Below, piece after piece: positions 45,203 through 54,490 of a stretch of DNA of 55,667 nucleotides. Numbering within the stretch: position 1 is the stretch's first letter; each line of letters opens with the position of its first letter. A model generated the notes under the pieces. It did not search any database and was not told the origin of the DNA. It saw only the letters and a program-made list of their open reading frames with translations. The position numbers and the translations under genes were made by a program. The stretch is taken from contig UREM01000013.1 in NCBI GenBank assembly GCA_900546775.1, positions 1 through 55,667 on the forward strand, written 5' to 3'. This stretch comes from an uncultured Collinsella sp. (GTDB lineage: Bacteria; Actinomycetota; Coriobacteriia; Coriobacteriales; Coriobacteriaceae).

Positions 45203-46429
45203 TTACGCGGCGCCCGAACGATGCCGCCATATGGATTGTACGATACCCACCGTCAGCAGCTGAATCATCATCGAAGACGAACCGAAGCTAATAAACGGTA
45301 GCGGAATACCGGTAATCGGCATCATGCCGATGCACATGCCGATGTTTTCGAAGGTCTGGAACGCCCACATGCCAACGATGCCCACACACGATAGGCGCAA
45401 GAACAGCGACTCACACTTAAAGGCGACGCGAATCGTCGAAAAGATCAGCAGCACGTAGAGGCACAGGAGCAAAAAGGAACCGCAAAAGCCAAAGGTCTCG
45501 GACAGGAAGGCGAAGACGAAGTCGGTGTGGAACTCGGGCAGAAAGCCGCCGGCCGACTGCGTCGCATGGCCCAAACCCTTACCAAAGAAGCCGCCCGAGC
45601 CAACGGCGATAAGCGACTGCTGCAGGTTGTAGGCATCGTCCGAATCGGCATTATCGGGGTCGATAAAGACCGTCAGACGGTTCATCTGATACTGCTTGAT
45701 GAGCACATCGTGGCCGAGCAACGAATCAAAGACCGAATCGAGCGCCAGGACGAGGGCCACCAGGCCCACGAGCAGGGCCAGGGTCGACAGCACCCATTCG
45801 CGGCGTGCACCGCTCATGCAGATGACGATGGCGCCCGAGACCAGCACGACCAGGCCCGAGCCCAGGTCGCCCATGGCGACGACGGCCAAAAACGGAATGG
45901 ACAGCATGCCGCAGAGCTTGACGTAGTCGCGAACGGTATCGATGCGGCCGTTATACTGCGAGCCAAGCGTGGCGATAAAGAAGATGGTGATGAGCTTGGC
46001 AAGCTCAACCGGCTGGAATGTCAAGCCGATACCGGGAATCTTGATCCAGCCCGTCATGCCCAGACCGCCCGTATAGGACAGGCCCGGAATCTTGGGCGAG
46101 AAGATCACAATAAGGTCAATGACGAGCAGCGCCGTCGAGAAGTTAGAGATGCCGCGCAGATCGGTACGCCAGACGAGCACCGCAAGCACCGCGCCAATGC
46201 CAATGCCCAGCAGGTGGCGCGAGAATGAGGCGTCGGCCTTAAACTGTGACGCCGACCAAATAATGATGGCGCCATAGGCAACGAGCGCGACGGTAGCCAG
46301 CAGCACACCGATATGCACCTTTTGGCGAAACGTACCGCGCGAGGCCGAAAGTTGCTTGTTGACGCGGTCCAGGCTGCTGCGAGAGCCGGTCTTGGTTGAA
46401 CGGAACAGATCCGCCGGAGAAAAATCCAT
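45203..46429 (-). CDS. rodA: Rod-shape SEDS peptidoglycan glycosyltransferase RodA
   Basis: Polymerises lipid II during cell elongation together with PBP2. The 408-residue protein has about 10 membrane helices, the SEDS motifs TFQPVELAKL and IAVGSGGFFGKGLG, the extracytoplasmic loop with conserved acidic residues (IDPDNADSDDAYN), and the C-terminal GIPLPFISFGSSSM. Start ATG 46429; nine bases after the PBP2 stop. Confidence 0.95.
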   Translation of the reverse strand: MDFSPADLFRSTKTGSRSSLDRVNKQLSASRGTFRQKVHIGVLLATVALVAYGAIIIWSASQFKADASFSRHLLGIGIGAVLAVLVWRTDLRGISNFSTALLVIDLIVIFSPKIPGLSYTGGLGMTGWIKIPGIGLTFQPVELAKLITIFFIATLGSQYNGRIDTVRDYVKLCGMLSIPFLAVVAMGDLGSGLVVLVSGAIVICMSGARREWVLSTLALLVGLVALVLALDSVFDSLLGHDVLIKQYQMNRLTVFIDPDNADSDDAYNLQQSLIAVGSGGFFGKGLGHATQSAGGFLPEFHTDFVFAFLSETFGFCGSFLLLCLYVLLIFSTIRVAFKCESLFLRLSCVGIVGMWAFQTFENIGMCIGMMPITGIPLPFISFGSSSMMIQLLTVGIVQSIWRHRSGAA

Positions 46430-46438
46430 CGCAACCTC

Positions 46439-48508
46439 CTATCGAACCGAAGAATCGCCCGAGGCCGAAGAGGTATCGGGCTCGTCATAAATCACGCCGA
46501 GCACGTCGCGCACGACATGCATCGCGGTATCCGAACCACCGCCGCCCTGCTCCAGGACAGTAGCGATGACATACTTGGGATCATCGGCCGGTGCATAGGC
46601 GCAGAACCACGCGTATTCGTCCTCGCCGCTTTTCTCGCCCGTGCCCGACTTGCCGTACACCTGCGGCGTCAGGGTGCCAAAGTGAGCCGCCAGGGACGTC
46701 GATGCCGTGTAAATCACGTCGTGCATGCCGTTGCGAACAAGAGTCAAATCCGAATCGCTGTTGATCTTGGCCTCCAGGCGCTTCTTCTTGCCCTTGCCGT
46801 TGTACTTATAGGCATCGCCGTCGCCATCGCGCGACACGGCAGACAAAAACACGTGAGGCACGTACTGCTTGCCGCCGTTGGCAAGACCCATATAGGCGCA
46901 CGCCATCTGCAGGGGCGTCACCAGGATGTCGCCTTGGCCGATGGCAATGTTGGTCATATCGCCGGCATTCCACTTGCGGTCCTCGGCAGAGGCGTCGGTA
47001 AAGTACGACTCTTTCCACTCGGCATCGGGAATACGGCCCGCGCCCTCACTCGGCAGATCGATACCGCAGGTCTTGCCTAGGCCCCAGCGACGAAAGACCT
47101 CCTGCAGGCCCTCGGAATGTTGCTCGTCATAAAAGAAGGCCTTGCCCATGTCGTAGAAGACGGGGTCGCACGAGTTGGCGATACCCGACTGCAGCGTCAT
47201 GGTGCCGTGGCCAGACGTCAGCCAGCAGCGCTTGCCCCAAGCCTTGCCCAGGCCCGTCCAATAGCCCGTGCAGTTGGTTGTCTGCGTTGAAGTGTAGGTT
47301 CCAAACTCAAGACCGGCCAGTGCCGAGAGCGGCTTGATGGTCGAAGCCGACATGTACTGTCCGCTAATGGCGCGGTTGAGCAGCGGGTGCGAACCCTTGT
47401 CATCATTGAGCTCGGTCCACACGTCATTTGAGACGCCGCCGATAAAGACGGACGGATCGAACTTGGGCTCGCTCGCCATGCCCAGGATCTCGCCATTGTT
47501 GGGATCGAGACACACCACAGCGCCGTTGCCGGCATTGCTGTAGCCAGTGGTCTTGGCAAGCTCGATGGCGCTCGCCAGCGCCGTCTCACAGGCCTGTTGG
47601 ATCTTAAGATCGAGCGTGAGCTTAATGTCGGAGCCGGCCTTGGCGGGCACGGCGCCGGCCTGACCGGTCACATTGCCCGAGGCATCGACCTTGACGGTCT
47701 GCTCGCCACGAATACCCTGCAGCAGGTTTTCGTAGTAGCTCTCAACACCCGCCTGGCCCACGATATCGCCCGACTGGTACGTAATCCGGCCAGCAGAAGC
47801 ATCATCATCACCAGAGGTTTTCTTATTCTGGGCCTCGAGCTGCTCGGAGGTAATGGTGCCGGTATAGCCCAAGATATGGCATGCCGTCTCGCCATATGGA
47901 TACTGGCGCTCGGTACGCTCGGCAATCTTGACGCCCGGGAACTCGCCGGCGTGCTCCTGAATATAGGCAACCGTGGAGCGACGGACGTCCGTCGCGATGG
48001 TATGCAGGCTCTGAGCGCCCTCGGAATTGTCCTGAATATTGCGCAGCACCGCCACGTAGGGCATACCGAGCACGTTGGCAAGATGGCGAACCAGAACCTC
48101 ATCCTCGGCAAGGTCGCGGTAGGCCACGACAGCAAGTGAGGGACGGTTCTGGACAAGCGCCACGCCATTGCGGTCGAGGATGCGGCCGCGCACAGCGGGT
48201 GTGGTAACGGTGCGCGTCTGATTGCTATTAGCCTGCTTTTCGTAATAGTCCGACGAGACCATCTGCATGCCCCACAGCTTGACGGCAAGCGCCGCGAACA
48301 TCGCGCCCACACCCGTGGTGAGGATGGAGAAGCGGCCCTTAAAGGCGGTCGCCGCGGTATTGCCCTCGCCCTCGGTGGCGCGCGGGGCCGTCCCATGCTG
48401 CGTATCGTAGGTAAAACGAGAATCGCCGCGACGCATAATGACCAGTGCGACCACGATAGCCACAACCAGCACGATACCGGCGATAATAACCGTCATCTGG
48501 GAAGACAT
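46439..48508 (-). CDS. mrdA: Penicillin-binding protein 2 (class B transpeptidase)
   Basis: Cross-links peptidoglycan in the elongation machinery and activates RodA. The 689-residue protein has a dimerisation or pedestal domain (about 100-290) and a transpeptidase domain with Ser389-Thr-Ile-Lys392, Ser446-Cys-Asp448 and Lys620-Ser-Gly. There are two hydrophobic segments near the N-terminus (7-26 and 60-83) rather than the usual one. ATG 48508 lies seven bases after GGGGAGG. The tail is Ser/Asp-rich. Confidence 0.93.
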   Translation of the reverse strand: MSSQMTVIIAGIVLVVAIVVALVIMRRGDSRFTYDTQHGTAPRATEGEGNTAATAFKGRFSILTTGVGAMFAALAVKLWGMQMVSSDYYEKQANSNQTRTVTTPAVRGRILDRNGVALVQNRPSLAVVAYRDLAEDEVLVRHLANVLGMPYVAVLRNIQDNSEGAQSLHTIATDVRRSTVAYIQEHAGEFPGVKIAERTERQYPYGETACHILGYTGTITSEQLEAQNKKTSGDDDASAGRITYQSGDIVGQAGVESYYENLLQGIRGEQTVKVDASGNVTGQAGAVPAKAGSDIKLTLDLKIQQACETALASAIELAKTTGYSNAGNGAVVCLDPNNGEILGMASEPKFDPSVFIGGVSNDVWTELNDDKGSHPLLNRAISGQYMSASTIKPLSALAGLEFGTYTSTQTTNCTGYWTGLGKAWGKRCWLTSGHGTMTLQSGIANSCDPVFYDMGKAFFYDEQHSEGLQEVFRRWGLGKTCGIDLPSEGAGRIPDAEWKESYFTDASAEDRKWNAGDMTNIAIGQGDILVTPLQMACAYMGLANGGKQYVPHVFLSAVSRDGDGDAYKYNGKGKKKRLEAKINSDSDLTLVRNGMHDVIYTASTSLAAHFGTLTPQVYGKSGTGEKSGEDEYAWFCAYAPADDPKYVIATVLEQGGGGSDTAMHVVRDVLGVIYDEPDTSSASGDSSVR

Positions 48509-48521
48509 CTACGAGCCTCCC

Positions 48522-49094
48522 CTATTTGAGCTTACGGGTCTTGGGCTTAAAGCGCATGCCCGTCTGGCGTCCGCCACGTGCGGAGAATCCATAACCGGAC
48601 TGCGGCACGACGCCGGACATCAAAAACGGAATGGCAACCAGACCCGTCAGGATCGAAGACGGCAGCGCATGGCCGAAGATCGCCACGACAAAGCTCGTCT
48701 CCAAACCCATAAACAGCAAGATGATGCTGTAGATCACATTAATGACGAACGCGAAGGCGCCCACCGTGATGCCGCGCGCACTCGGGGCACCGCCCGTCTG
48801 ACCGGCAGCGCTATGCACCAGGGCAAAAGAACCCACGGTCAGCAGGAGCGACATAACGCCCACCGGCACGGCAGCGGAAAGGTCATAGAACAAGCCGCTG
48901 CAAAAACCGCACACGACGGCACGGGTCGGGTCGCCCGAGAACACGCTTAGGCACACCAGGATAATCATAAAGTTGACGCGACCGCCCGCAATGGAGATCT
49001 GCGGTGCCAGGCCTGCCTGCAGCAGCACGCACACAATGGCGGCGATTACAAACGTGCGGGAGCTCATCCCCTGCTCGTGTAGATCCATGGACAT
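48522..49094 (-). CDS. mreD: Rod shape-determining protein MreD
   Basis: Membrane partner of MreC in the elongasome. The 190-residue protein has about five hydrophobic helices and SGLFYDLSAAVPVGVMSL, a usual MreD segment. Basic C-terminus (RFKPKTRKLK). It lies five bases downstream of mreC. Confidence 0.9.
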   Translation of the reverse strand: MSMDLHEQGMSSRTFVIAAIVCVLLQAGLAPQISIAGGRVNFMIILVCLSVFSGDPTRAVVCGFCSGLFYDLSAAVPVGVMSLLLTVGSFALVHSAAGQTGGAPSARGITVGAFAFVINVIYSIILLFMGLETSFVVAIFGHALPSSILTGLVAIPFLMSGVVPQSGYGFSARGGRQTGMRFKPKTRKLK

Positions 49095-49099
49095 GCCCC

Positions 49100-50098
49100 C
49101 TATTCGCTCGAGCCGGAATCGGTCGTCTCGGACGTGTCGGAACTGTCATCCGGGCTCTCGTCCTTCGTCTTGGTCGCAGCATCGCGCGACGTTCCCTGCG
49201 GCGTGCTGTTGGCCGTATTCACGTCCTCATCCGAGGCCGACTGTTCGTCGGTCAGCGAGGTAATGACCAGCACTTCCTCGTTGTTCTCGGCCGTCGTCTG
49301 GGCGCGCACCACAATGGTGTAGTACACGTCGTTAGCCGATTTCTCAACAGACGAGACGGTGCCGAGCGGTAGACCCTTGGGGAACACACCGCCAATGCCC
49401 GAGGTCACGATGATGTCGCCAACCTTAACGTCGGAATCGACGCTCACGTACTCAAGACGCAGCGTGCCGTCAGCCTGACCCTGCAGCATGCCCTGGGCGC
49501 GCGTGTCCTGCACCATAGCGGACACGCCCGAGTTCTCATCGCCAATCAGGCGCACGGTGGACGTCTTGGCCGAGACCTCGATAATCTGGCCTATGACACC
49601 GGCAGAACTCGTCACAGGCATGTTGATGGTAAGACCGTCGGCAGAACCCTTATCGATGGTGACGGTCGAGGTCCAGGCATCGCCCGAAGCGCCGATGATA
49701 CGAGCTGCGGTTGATTTGAGGTTGTAGGTCGACTGCAGGCCGACCAGCCCCTCCAGTCGCTCGGCGGTCTTTTGAGCCTCGGAGAGCTCGGCAACCTTAG
49801 AGGTCAGTTCCTCGTTTTGCTTCTTAAGCTCGTCAAGCGTGTCCTGCGACGCCGTAAGGTTAGAGAACACGTTACCGATCGCATTGAAGGGAGCCGCCAC
49901 AGCCGAGCCCACAAAGCGCACCGGCGAGGTAATCGTCGTCACGCCCGAGCGCACGGCATGAATCGGTCCTGCCTCGCCCTCGCGGATGTAAAACGTGAGC
50001 AGCAACACCGAAATCAGGCTGAAAACAATCAACGGGCGCATACCCGTTGATTGTCGCTTGGTATTCAGATTTGTGGAGAAACCCGAAGATCGTGCCAA
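49100..50098 (-). CDS. mreC: Rod shape-determining protein MreC
   Basis: Periplasmic-side scaffold that links MreB, MreD and PBP2. The 332-residue protein has a membrane helix (about 21-38), a coiled coil (81-118, LKKQNEELTSKVAELSE), the beta domain with DKGSADGLTINMPV and GDIIVTSGIGGVFPKGLPLG, and a Ser/Thr/Asp-rich tail from about 285. The start is TTG 50098 after AAGGTGG. Confidence 0.94.
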   Translation of the reverse strand: MARSSGFSTNLNTKRQSTGMRPLIVFSLISVLLLTFYIREGEAGPIHAVRSGVTTITSPVRFVGSAVAAPFNAIGNVFSNLTASQDTLDELKKQNEELTSKVAELSEAQKTAERLEGLVGLQSTYNLKSTAARIIGASGDAWTSTVTIDKGSADGLTINMPVTSSAGVIGQIIEVSAKTSTVRLIGDENSGVSAMVQDTRAQGMLQGQADGTLRLEYVSVDSDVKVGDIIVTSGIGGVFPKGLPLGTVSSVEKSANDVYYTIVVRAQTTAENNEEVLVITSLTDEQSASDEDVNTANSTPQGTSRDAATKTKDESPDDSSDTSETTDSGSSE

Positions 50099-50119
50099 AT
50101 GGAATCCACCTTTTGGAAA

Positions 50120-51163
50120 TTAAGCATTGGTCTGGACGAAGCCGCCATCAAACGCATTGGCCTCGAGCACGCGGGCACAGCCGTTAACGACGTTATCGAG
50201 CGCCGTGGGGCTAACATTGACCGAAACGCCGGTCTCATCGCGCAGGCGCACGTCGAGACCGCGCAGCAGCGCGCCGCCACCGGTCAGCAAAATGCCGTAG
50301 TACATAAGGTCCGAGGCAAGATCGGGAGGCGTAGCGTCGAGTGCGTCCTTGACGGCCTTGGCCATCTCGTCGAGCGGCTTGTTGAGCGCGCGACGAATCT
50401 CCTCGCTCTCGATGCGCACGGTCTTGGGCAGACCGGTGATCACGTCGCGGCCGTTGACCTCAACGTCGAGCTCGTCCTTGAGCGGCACGGCGGAACCGAC
50501 CTTGATCTTGATGTCCTCTGCCGTACGCTCGCCGATGGCCAGGTTGTAGGCATCACGAACGTGCGTGAGGATGGCCTGATCGAACTCGTCGCCGGCAATA
50601 CGAATGGACTGCGAGACGACGATGCCGCCCATAGCGATAACGGCGACCTCGGTGGTACCGCCGCCGATGTCGATGACCATGGAGCCGGTGGGTTCCTCGA
50701 CGGGCAGGTCGGCGCCGATAGCGGCTGCCATAGGCTCTTCGATCAGATAGGCCTGGCGGGCACCGGCCTGGATCGTGGCCTCAAAGACAGCGCGCTTCTC
50801 AACCGACGTGACACCGGAGGGAACGCAGACGACGACACGCGGACGCGGAGTCCACGGATAGCGCTTCTCGGACGCCTTATCGATAAAGTAGCGAAGCATG
50901 GCCTCGGTAACATCGAAGTCGGCGATGACGCCGTCCTTCAGGGGACGAACGGCCACGATGTTGCCGGGCGTACGGCCGAGCATGCGCTTTGCCTCGATAC
51001 CGACCGCCAAGATGCGCTCGTCGTTCTTGTCGATGGCGACAACAGAGGGCTCGCGAATGACGATGCCCTTGCCGCGCACGGAGACAAGCGTATTTGCGGT
51101 GCCGAGGTCGATGGCAAGATCGCCCGCATAGCTACCGAAGAACATATCCATCAAAGAAAACAA
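50120..51163 (-). CDS. mreB: Rod shape-determining protein MreB (actin homologue)
   Basis: Membrane-associated actin-like filament that guides elongation. The 347-residue protein has AIDLGTANTLV, VIDIGGGTTEVAVI and LLTGGGALLRGLD, the ATP-binding motifs. The N-terminus MFSLMDMFFG is amphipathic and may bind membrane. The start is TTG 51163, five bases after AGGAG; ATG 51151 would also work. A -10-like TATGAT at 51209-51214 lies upstream, with no clear -35. Confidence 0.95.
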   Translation of the reverse strand: MFSLMDMFFGSYAGDLAIDLGTANTLVSVRGKGIVIREPSVVAIDKNDERILAVGIEAKRMLGRTPGNIVAVRPLKDGVIADFDVTEAMLRYFIDKASEKRYPWTPRPRVVVCVPSGVTSVEKRAVFEATIQAGARQAYLIEEPMAAAIGADLPVEEPTGSMVIDIGGGTTEVAVIAMGGIVVSQSIRIAGDEFDQAILTHVRDAYNLAIGERTAEDIKIKVGSAVPLKDELDVEVNGRDVITGLPKTVRIESEEIRRALNKPLDEMAKAVKDALDATPPDLASDLMYYGILLTGGGALLRGLDVRLRDETGVSVNVSPTALDNVVNGCARVLEANAFDGGFVQTNA

Positions 51164-51223
51164 CGCAACTCCTGATGTGTTGGATGATTGCTGGAAAACT
51201 ACTAGCCCATCATACTAGCGCAA

Positions 51224-51256
51224 GCCCGGCACCTCACTTGCGGTGAAGCGCCGGGC
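51224..51256 (-). terminator. Hairpin between the TPR gene and mreB
   Basis: GCCCGGCG...TGCCGGGC with an inner CACC/GGTG pairing. No T tract follows, so it may only partly stop transcription. Confidence 0.4.
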
Positions 51257-51278
51257 AAAGCTAAATCCCATAAGGTCA

Positions 51279-52583
51279 CTACTGGTTGTCAGCAGCCGAG
51301 AAATCCATATCGAGCGAAGAAACGGCCCAGCCGATATGGTTGTCGGAGCGCACGAATTTGACGGTGTACTCCTGCTCGCCGCCCTTGGACAGCGATGCCT
51401 TCACCTTGGCGGTCGTCTCGGTCATGGACTGATCCATGCCCTCGACGGACACGGTGGCACCCTGCGGAATCGAGGAGATGATCATCGACTTAGCGTCCTC
51501 GGACAGGCTCGAGGCCAGGCAAGACTCGGCCTTTGCGGCGTCACCGTCGCCGGCAGCCTGGAACAGATCGGTAACGACAGACTCCTGAGACGGGAAGCCA
51601 AAGCCGCGCGTGTAGGCAAAGCCCAGACCGCCCGCGGCGATCAAAATGAGCAGAAGCAGCACGATGAAGACTTTAAGACCCGTGTGGCGATGGCGACGAC
51701 GGACCTTGGCCTGCTTACGATCCTGACGGTCCTGCTGGACCATCTCGGACTCGGACAGCGTAAAGAAGCCGGTGTCCGAGGGATCGGGCATAAACTGACC
51801 GGTCGCGCCCGTAGGATCGAGCGGATCGACGGCAGGAGCGTCCATCGCGGGCGCCGGAGCCGTGGCCATAGCCGTCTGGGCAGACAGCGCAGCAAGCGAA
51901 TCCTGCACGCGGGCAAGCTCATCGGCCTGCTCGGAGGTGAGCTGGTAGATGCCATCGGCAGTAGCGGCGTTAAAGGCGTCGAGTGCGTCGGAGGGACGGC
52001 CGGCGGCAGAAAGCGCCTGACCCATGCCGGCGTTGAGCGCACGCGTATCGTCGCGGGGGCCGGCAAAGTCGATAGCCGTGCGGTAGGTCTCCACGGCATC
52101 CGCCGGACGGCCGAGCTTAATGAAGCAACGACCGAGCTCGCCGAGTGCGGCGGCAGGAGCCGGATTGGCGCCGTCGATGGCAGCCTGACGGAAGGCGGTT
52201 CCCGCGTTGGCATAGTCGCCCGATTGGAACAGCGCATTGCCCAGACCCAGATAGGCCTTGAACGGCGTGGCATAGGAAGCATCCTGCGTAGCAGCAGAGA
52301 ACGCCTGAGCGGCCGTCGTGTAGTCGCCCACCGCGGCGAGCGCCTTGCCGCGGTTGGTGAGCAGCGCGCCGCGCTTGCCATAGGTGCCGTCGTTGAGGGC
52401 GGCGGCATAGGCCTCGGCGGCCTCGGCATACATGCCCAGGTGCATCAAGGCGTTGCCACGAAGGTGGTCGGCCTCGCCCATAATCTCATCGGGAGTCTTT
52501 GCCGCCCCAAGCATCTGGGCTGCAGCGGAAAAATCACCCGCGCGGTAAGCGGCGCGGCCCTGTTGGATCAGCTGGCTATTCAA
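51279..52583 (-). CDS. Tetratricopeptide-repeat membrane protein
   Basis: The 434-residue protein has about five TPR units in residues 1-200 (for example GRAAYRAGDFSAAAQML, ALAAVGDYTTAAQAF, GNALFQSGDYANAGTAF), a Pro/Ala linker, a basic RRRHRH (295-300), one membrane helix (304-325) and an outer domain of about 105 residues. The TPR part should face the cytoplasm. Function unknown; it lies directly upstream of mreB, so a role in envelope growth is possible. The start is TTG 52583 after AAAGGGGA. Confidence 0.75.
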   Translation of the reverse strand: MNSQLIQQGRAAYRAGDFSAAAQMLGAAKTPDEIMGEADHLRGNALMHLGMYAEAAEAYAAALNDGTYGKRGALLTNRGKALAAVGDYTTAAQAFSAATQDASYATPFKAYLGLGNALFQSGDYANAGTAFRQAAIDGANPAPAAALGELGRCFIKLGRPADAVETYRTAIDFAGPRDDTRALNAGMGQALSAAGRPSDALDAFNAATADGIYQLTSEQADELARVQDSLAALSAQTAMATAPAPAMDAPAVDPLDPTGATGQFMPDPSDTGFFTLSESEMVQQDRQDRKQAKVRRRHRHTGLKVFIVLLLLILIAAGGLGFAYTRGFGFPSQESVVTDLFQAAGDGDAAKAESCLASSLSEDAKSMIISSIPQGATVSVEGMDQSMTETTAKVKASLSKGGEQEYTVKFVRSDNHIGWAVSSLDMDFSAADNQ

Positions 52584-52594
52584 GGAAGTCCCCT

Positions 52595-53137
52595 TTACTC
52601 GTGAACGATCTCGACATGAACGATCTCGTCGCCGGCACGCAGCTGCGAAATCACATCGAGACCCTCGACCGTGGTACCAAAGACGGTGTAACCGGAATCG
52701 AGGTTATGCTGGGCACCCAGGCAGAAGTAGAACTGCGAACCCGCGGAATCGGGGTCCATGGAGCGCGCCATGGCAAGGGCGCCATCGACATGGCTGTTGC
52801 GCGGATTGGTGGCGAACTCGCCCTTGATGCAGTAGCCGGGGCCACCGGTACCGGGCATGCCGTCGGGGCCCTCAAGACCGGCGGCGACGTCGGCGCCGGA
52901 CATGTCGCGGGTATTGGGGTCCCCGCCCTGGATAACAAAACCGGGCACATAGCGATGGAACTTAAGGCCATCATAGAAGCCCATCGTGGAAAGCTCGCAG
53001 AAGTTCGCGACATGAATGGGAGCGCCCTCGCCGTCAAACTTGACCTTGATGGTACCCTTCGACGTCTCGATTACGGCGCACTCGTCGCCGACAAGCTGAT
53101 ACCCGGGCGTGTAGAGCTCTTTCTTAAAACCAAACAT
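52595..53137 (-). CDS. Peptidyl-prolyl cis-trans isomerase, cyclophilin type
   Basis: Catalyses proline isomerisation. The 180-residue protein has the cyclophilin motifs FHRYVPGFVIQGGDP (catalytic Arg), SAGSQFYFCLG and NLDSGYTVFGTTVEG. There is no signal peptide, so it is cytoplasmic. ATG 53137 follows GGAAGGAA. It lies 11 bp upstream of the TPR gene and has a promoter of its own. Confidence 0.93.
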   Translation of the reverse strand: MFGFKKELYTPGYQLVGDECAVIETSKGTIKVKFDGEGAPIHVANFCELSTMGFYDGLKFHRYVPGFVIQGGDPNTRDMSGADVAAGLEGPDGMPGTGGPGYCIKGEFATNPRNSHVDGALAMARSMDPDSAGSQFYFCLGAQHNLDSGYTVFGTTVEGLDVISQLRAGDEIVHVEIVHE

Positions 53138-53176
53138 GTGGTTCCTTCCTCGTGCGTTTAAAGCATATTTGTACGA

Positions 53177-53206
53177 ATTGTAGCAATAAGCACGGGCTTA
53201 CATCAA
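53177..53206 (-). promoter_or_regulatory. Promoter of the cyclophilin-TPR pair
   Basis: TTGATG, 18-bp spacer, TACAAT on the minus strand, about 40 bp before the cyclophilin start. Confidence 0.65.
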
Positions 53207-53244
53207 TTGCGCACGTAGGTTATGCCGACTATGGCGAACTATTT

Positions 53245-54387
53245 TTAGGAACGCTGCTGCGGCTTCCAGGAACCCACATTGGCGTCGTACTGGTTCAGCG
53301 CGCTGTTGCCACCCTGCGCGATGGGCGCCAGGATCTCGCTTTGGTGGGAACTCATCGACTCGCCATCGGGAATGGCCAGCGAGATATCCCAGCTCTGGCA
53401 GATCACGTCAACGCGCTCATACATCCACTCGGCAAGCTGCTTTAAGTGGGCGATGTCGTCCGCATAGACCGTATCGTCCTGATACTTAAGATTGTTGAGC
53501 TCATCTTGCGTCTTTTTAATCTGGTCACGCAGGGCGTAGGCACTCTGCGACAGCTCCTGACGGGTGGACAGCGGCGTTCGGAGATAGCCGTTGTTAAAGG
53601 AATCGATGACCTCGCCAATCTGGTCCTCGTCAGCATAGGACACGATGGTCTGATACAGACCGTCCAGCCTGGTATAGAGCTGATCATCGGTGAGCACGGT
53701 TTCTTCCTGGACCACCTCCGCAGAATCGTCCTGCTTGGCATCGTCCTCAGTGGCCTCGCCCTTTTGGCGCGTGGGGAAGGTGGTCTGTGCAGCTTGGCCA
53801 AACTGGTCGTAGAAGCCGGGCATAACACCCATGGGATCGGTCGTCACGAACCAATAGGCACCGCCGCAAACGACGGCAAGGACCGCGATGATAATGAGCG
53901 GCTTGGGAATATGACGCTTGTGCTTGTGATAGGCGTCCTCGTCGGGGTGCACCTTGCGCTTGGGTTTTTGAGCATCGTCATGCAGGGAAACGGGCATGGG
54001 AATATCGACCTTGGGAATACCGAAATCCTTATCGAAAGCCGGCAGCACGCAGGTCTCATTGGGGTCGGCGGCGTCCGAAAGCACCGCAGCGGCAGAGGCC
54101 GGCGCATGCGGCACCTCGGTGTCGATCTGCTCTTGCGTTAGGCGCGGAAAGCCCGCCGTGCGGCCCGCTGCCAGGTCGGATGCGGCCGCGTCCTCGGAGA
54201 GGATACCCGGAGCAGGGCGTCCGCATTTGGGGCACGTACGATCATGCGGAGAAAGACGGGCACCGCAGCCCTCACAGAACACGAACTCGGTGTGCTCGGG
54301 ACCATCGCCCGGACCCACATAGGCGTTGCAGTAGGGGCAGAACGAGGCGCCGTCCTCGATAGTCTTAAGGCAATGCGGGCAGATCAC
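53245..54387 (-). CDS. Double zinc-ribbon membrane protein of unknown function
   Basis: The 380-residue protein starts with two zinc ribbons (CPHC/CPYC at 3-20, CEGC/CPKC at 38-55), a linker of about 100 residues, one membrane helix (163-181, PLIIIAVLAVVCGGAYWFV) and an outer domain of about 195 residues with long helices. It resembles other Gram-positive zinc-ribbon membrane proteins, which have no settled role. GTG 54387, six bases after AGAGG, is preferred to TTG 54408 because the ribbon begins there. About 100 bp upstream (54388-54490) shows no gene. Confidence 0.75.
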   Translation of the reverse strand: MICPHCLKTIEDGASFCPYCNAYVGPGDGPEHTEFVFCEGCGARLSPHDRTCPKCGRPAPGILSEDAAASDLAAGRTAGFPRLTQEQIDTEVPHAPASAAAVLSDAADPNETCVLPAFDKDFGIPKVDIPMPVSLHDDAQKPKRKVHPDEDAYHKHKRHIPKPLIIIAVLAVVCGGAYWFVTTDPMGVMPGFYDQFGQAAQTTFPTRQKGEATEDDAKQDDSAEVVQEETVLTDDQLYTRLDGLYQTIVSYADEDQIGEVIDSFNNGYLRTPLSTRQELSQSAYALRDQIKKTQDELNNLKYQDDTVYADDIAHLKQLAEWMYERVDVICQSWDISLAIPDGESMSSHQSEILAPIAQGGNSALNQYDANVGSWKPQQRS

Positions 54388-54490
54388 GGCATCCTCTTTT
54401 CGAAGCAATTCAAATAATCGAGGTTAGAGCATAACATCGCCACGGCCCCACAGGAGCAAGGCACCAATTCAACATCGCCAGGGCGCGTAG

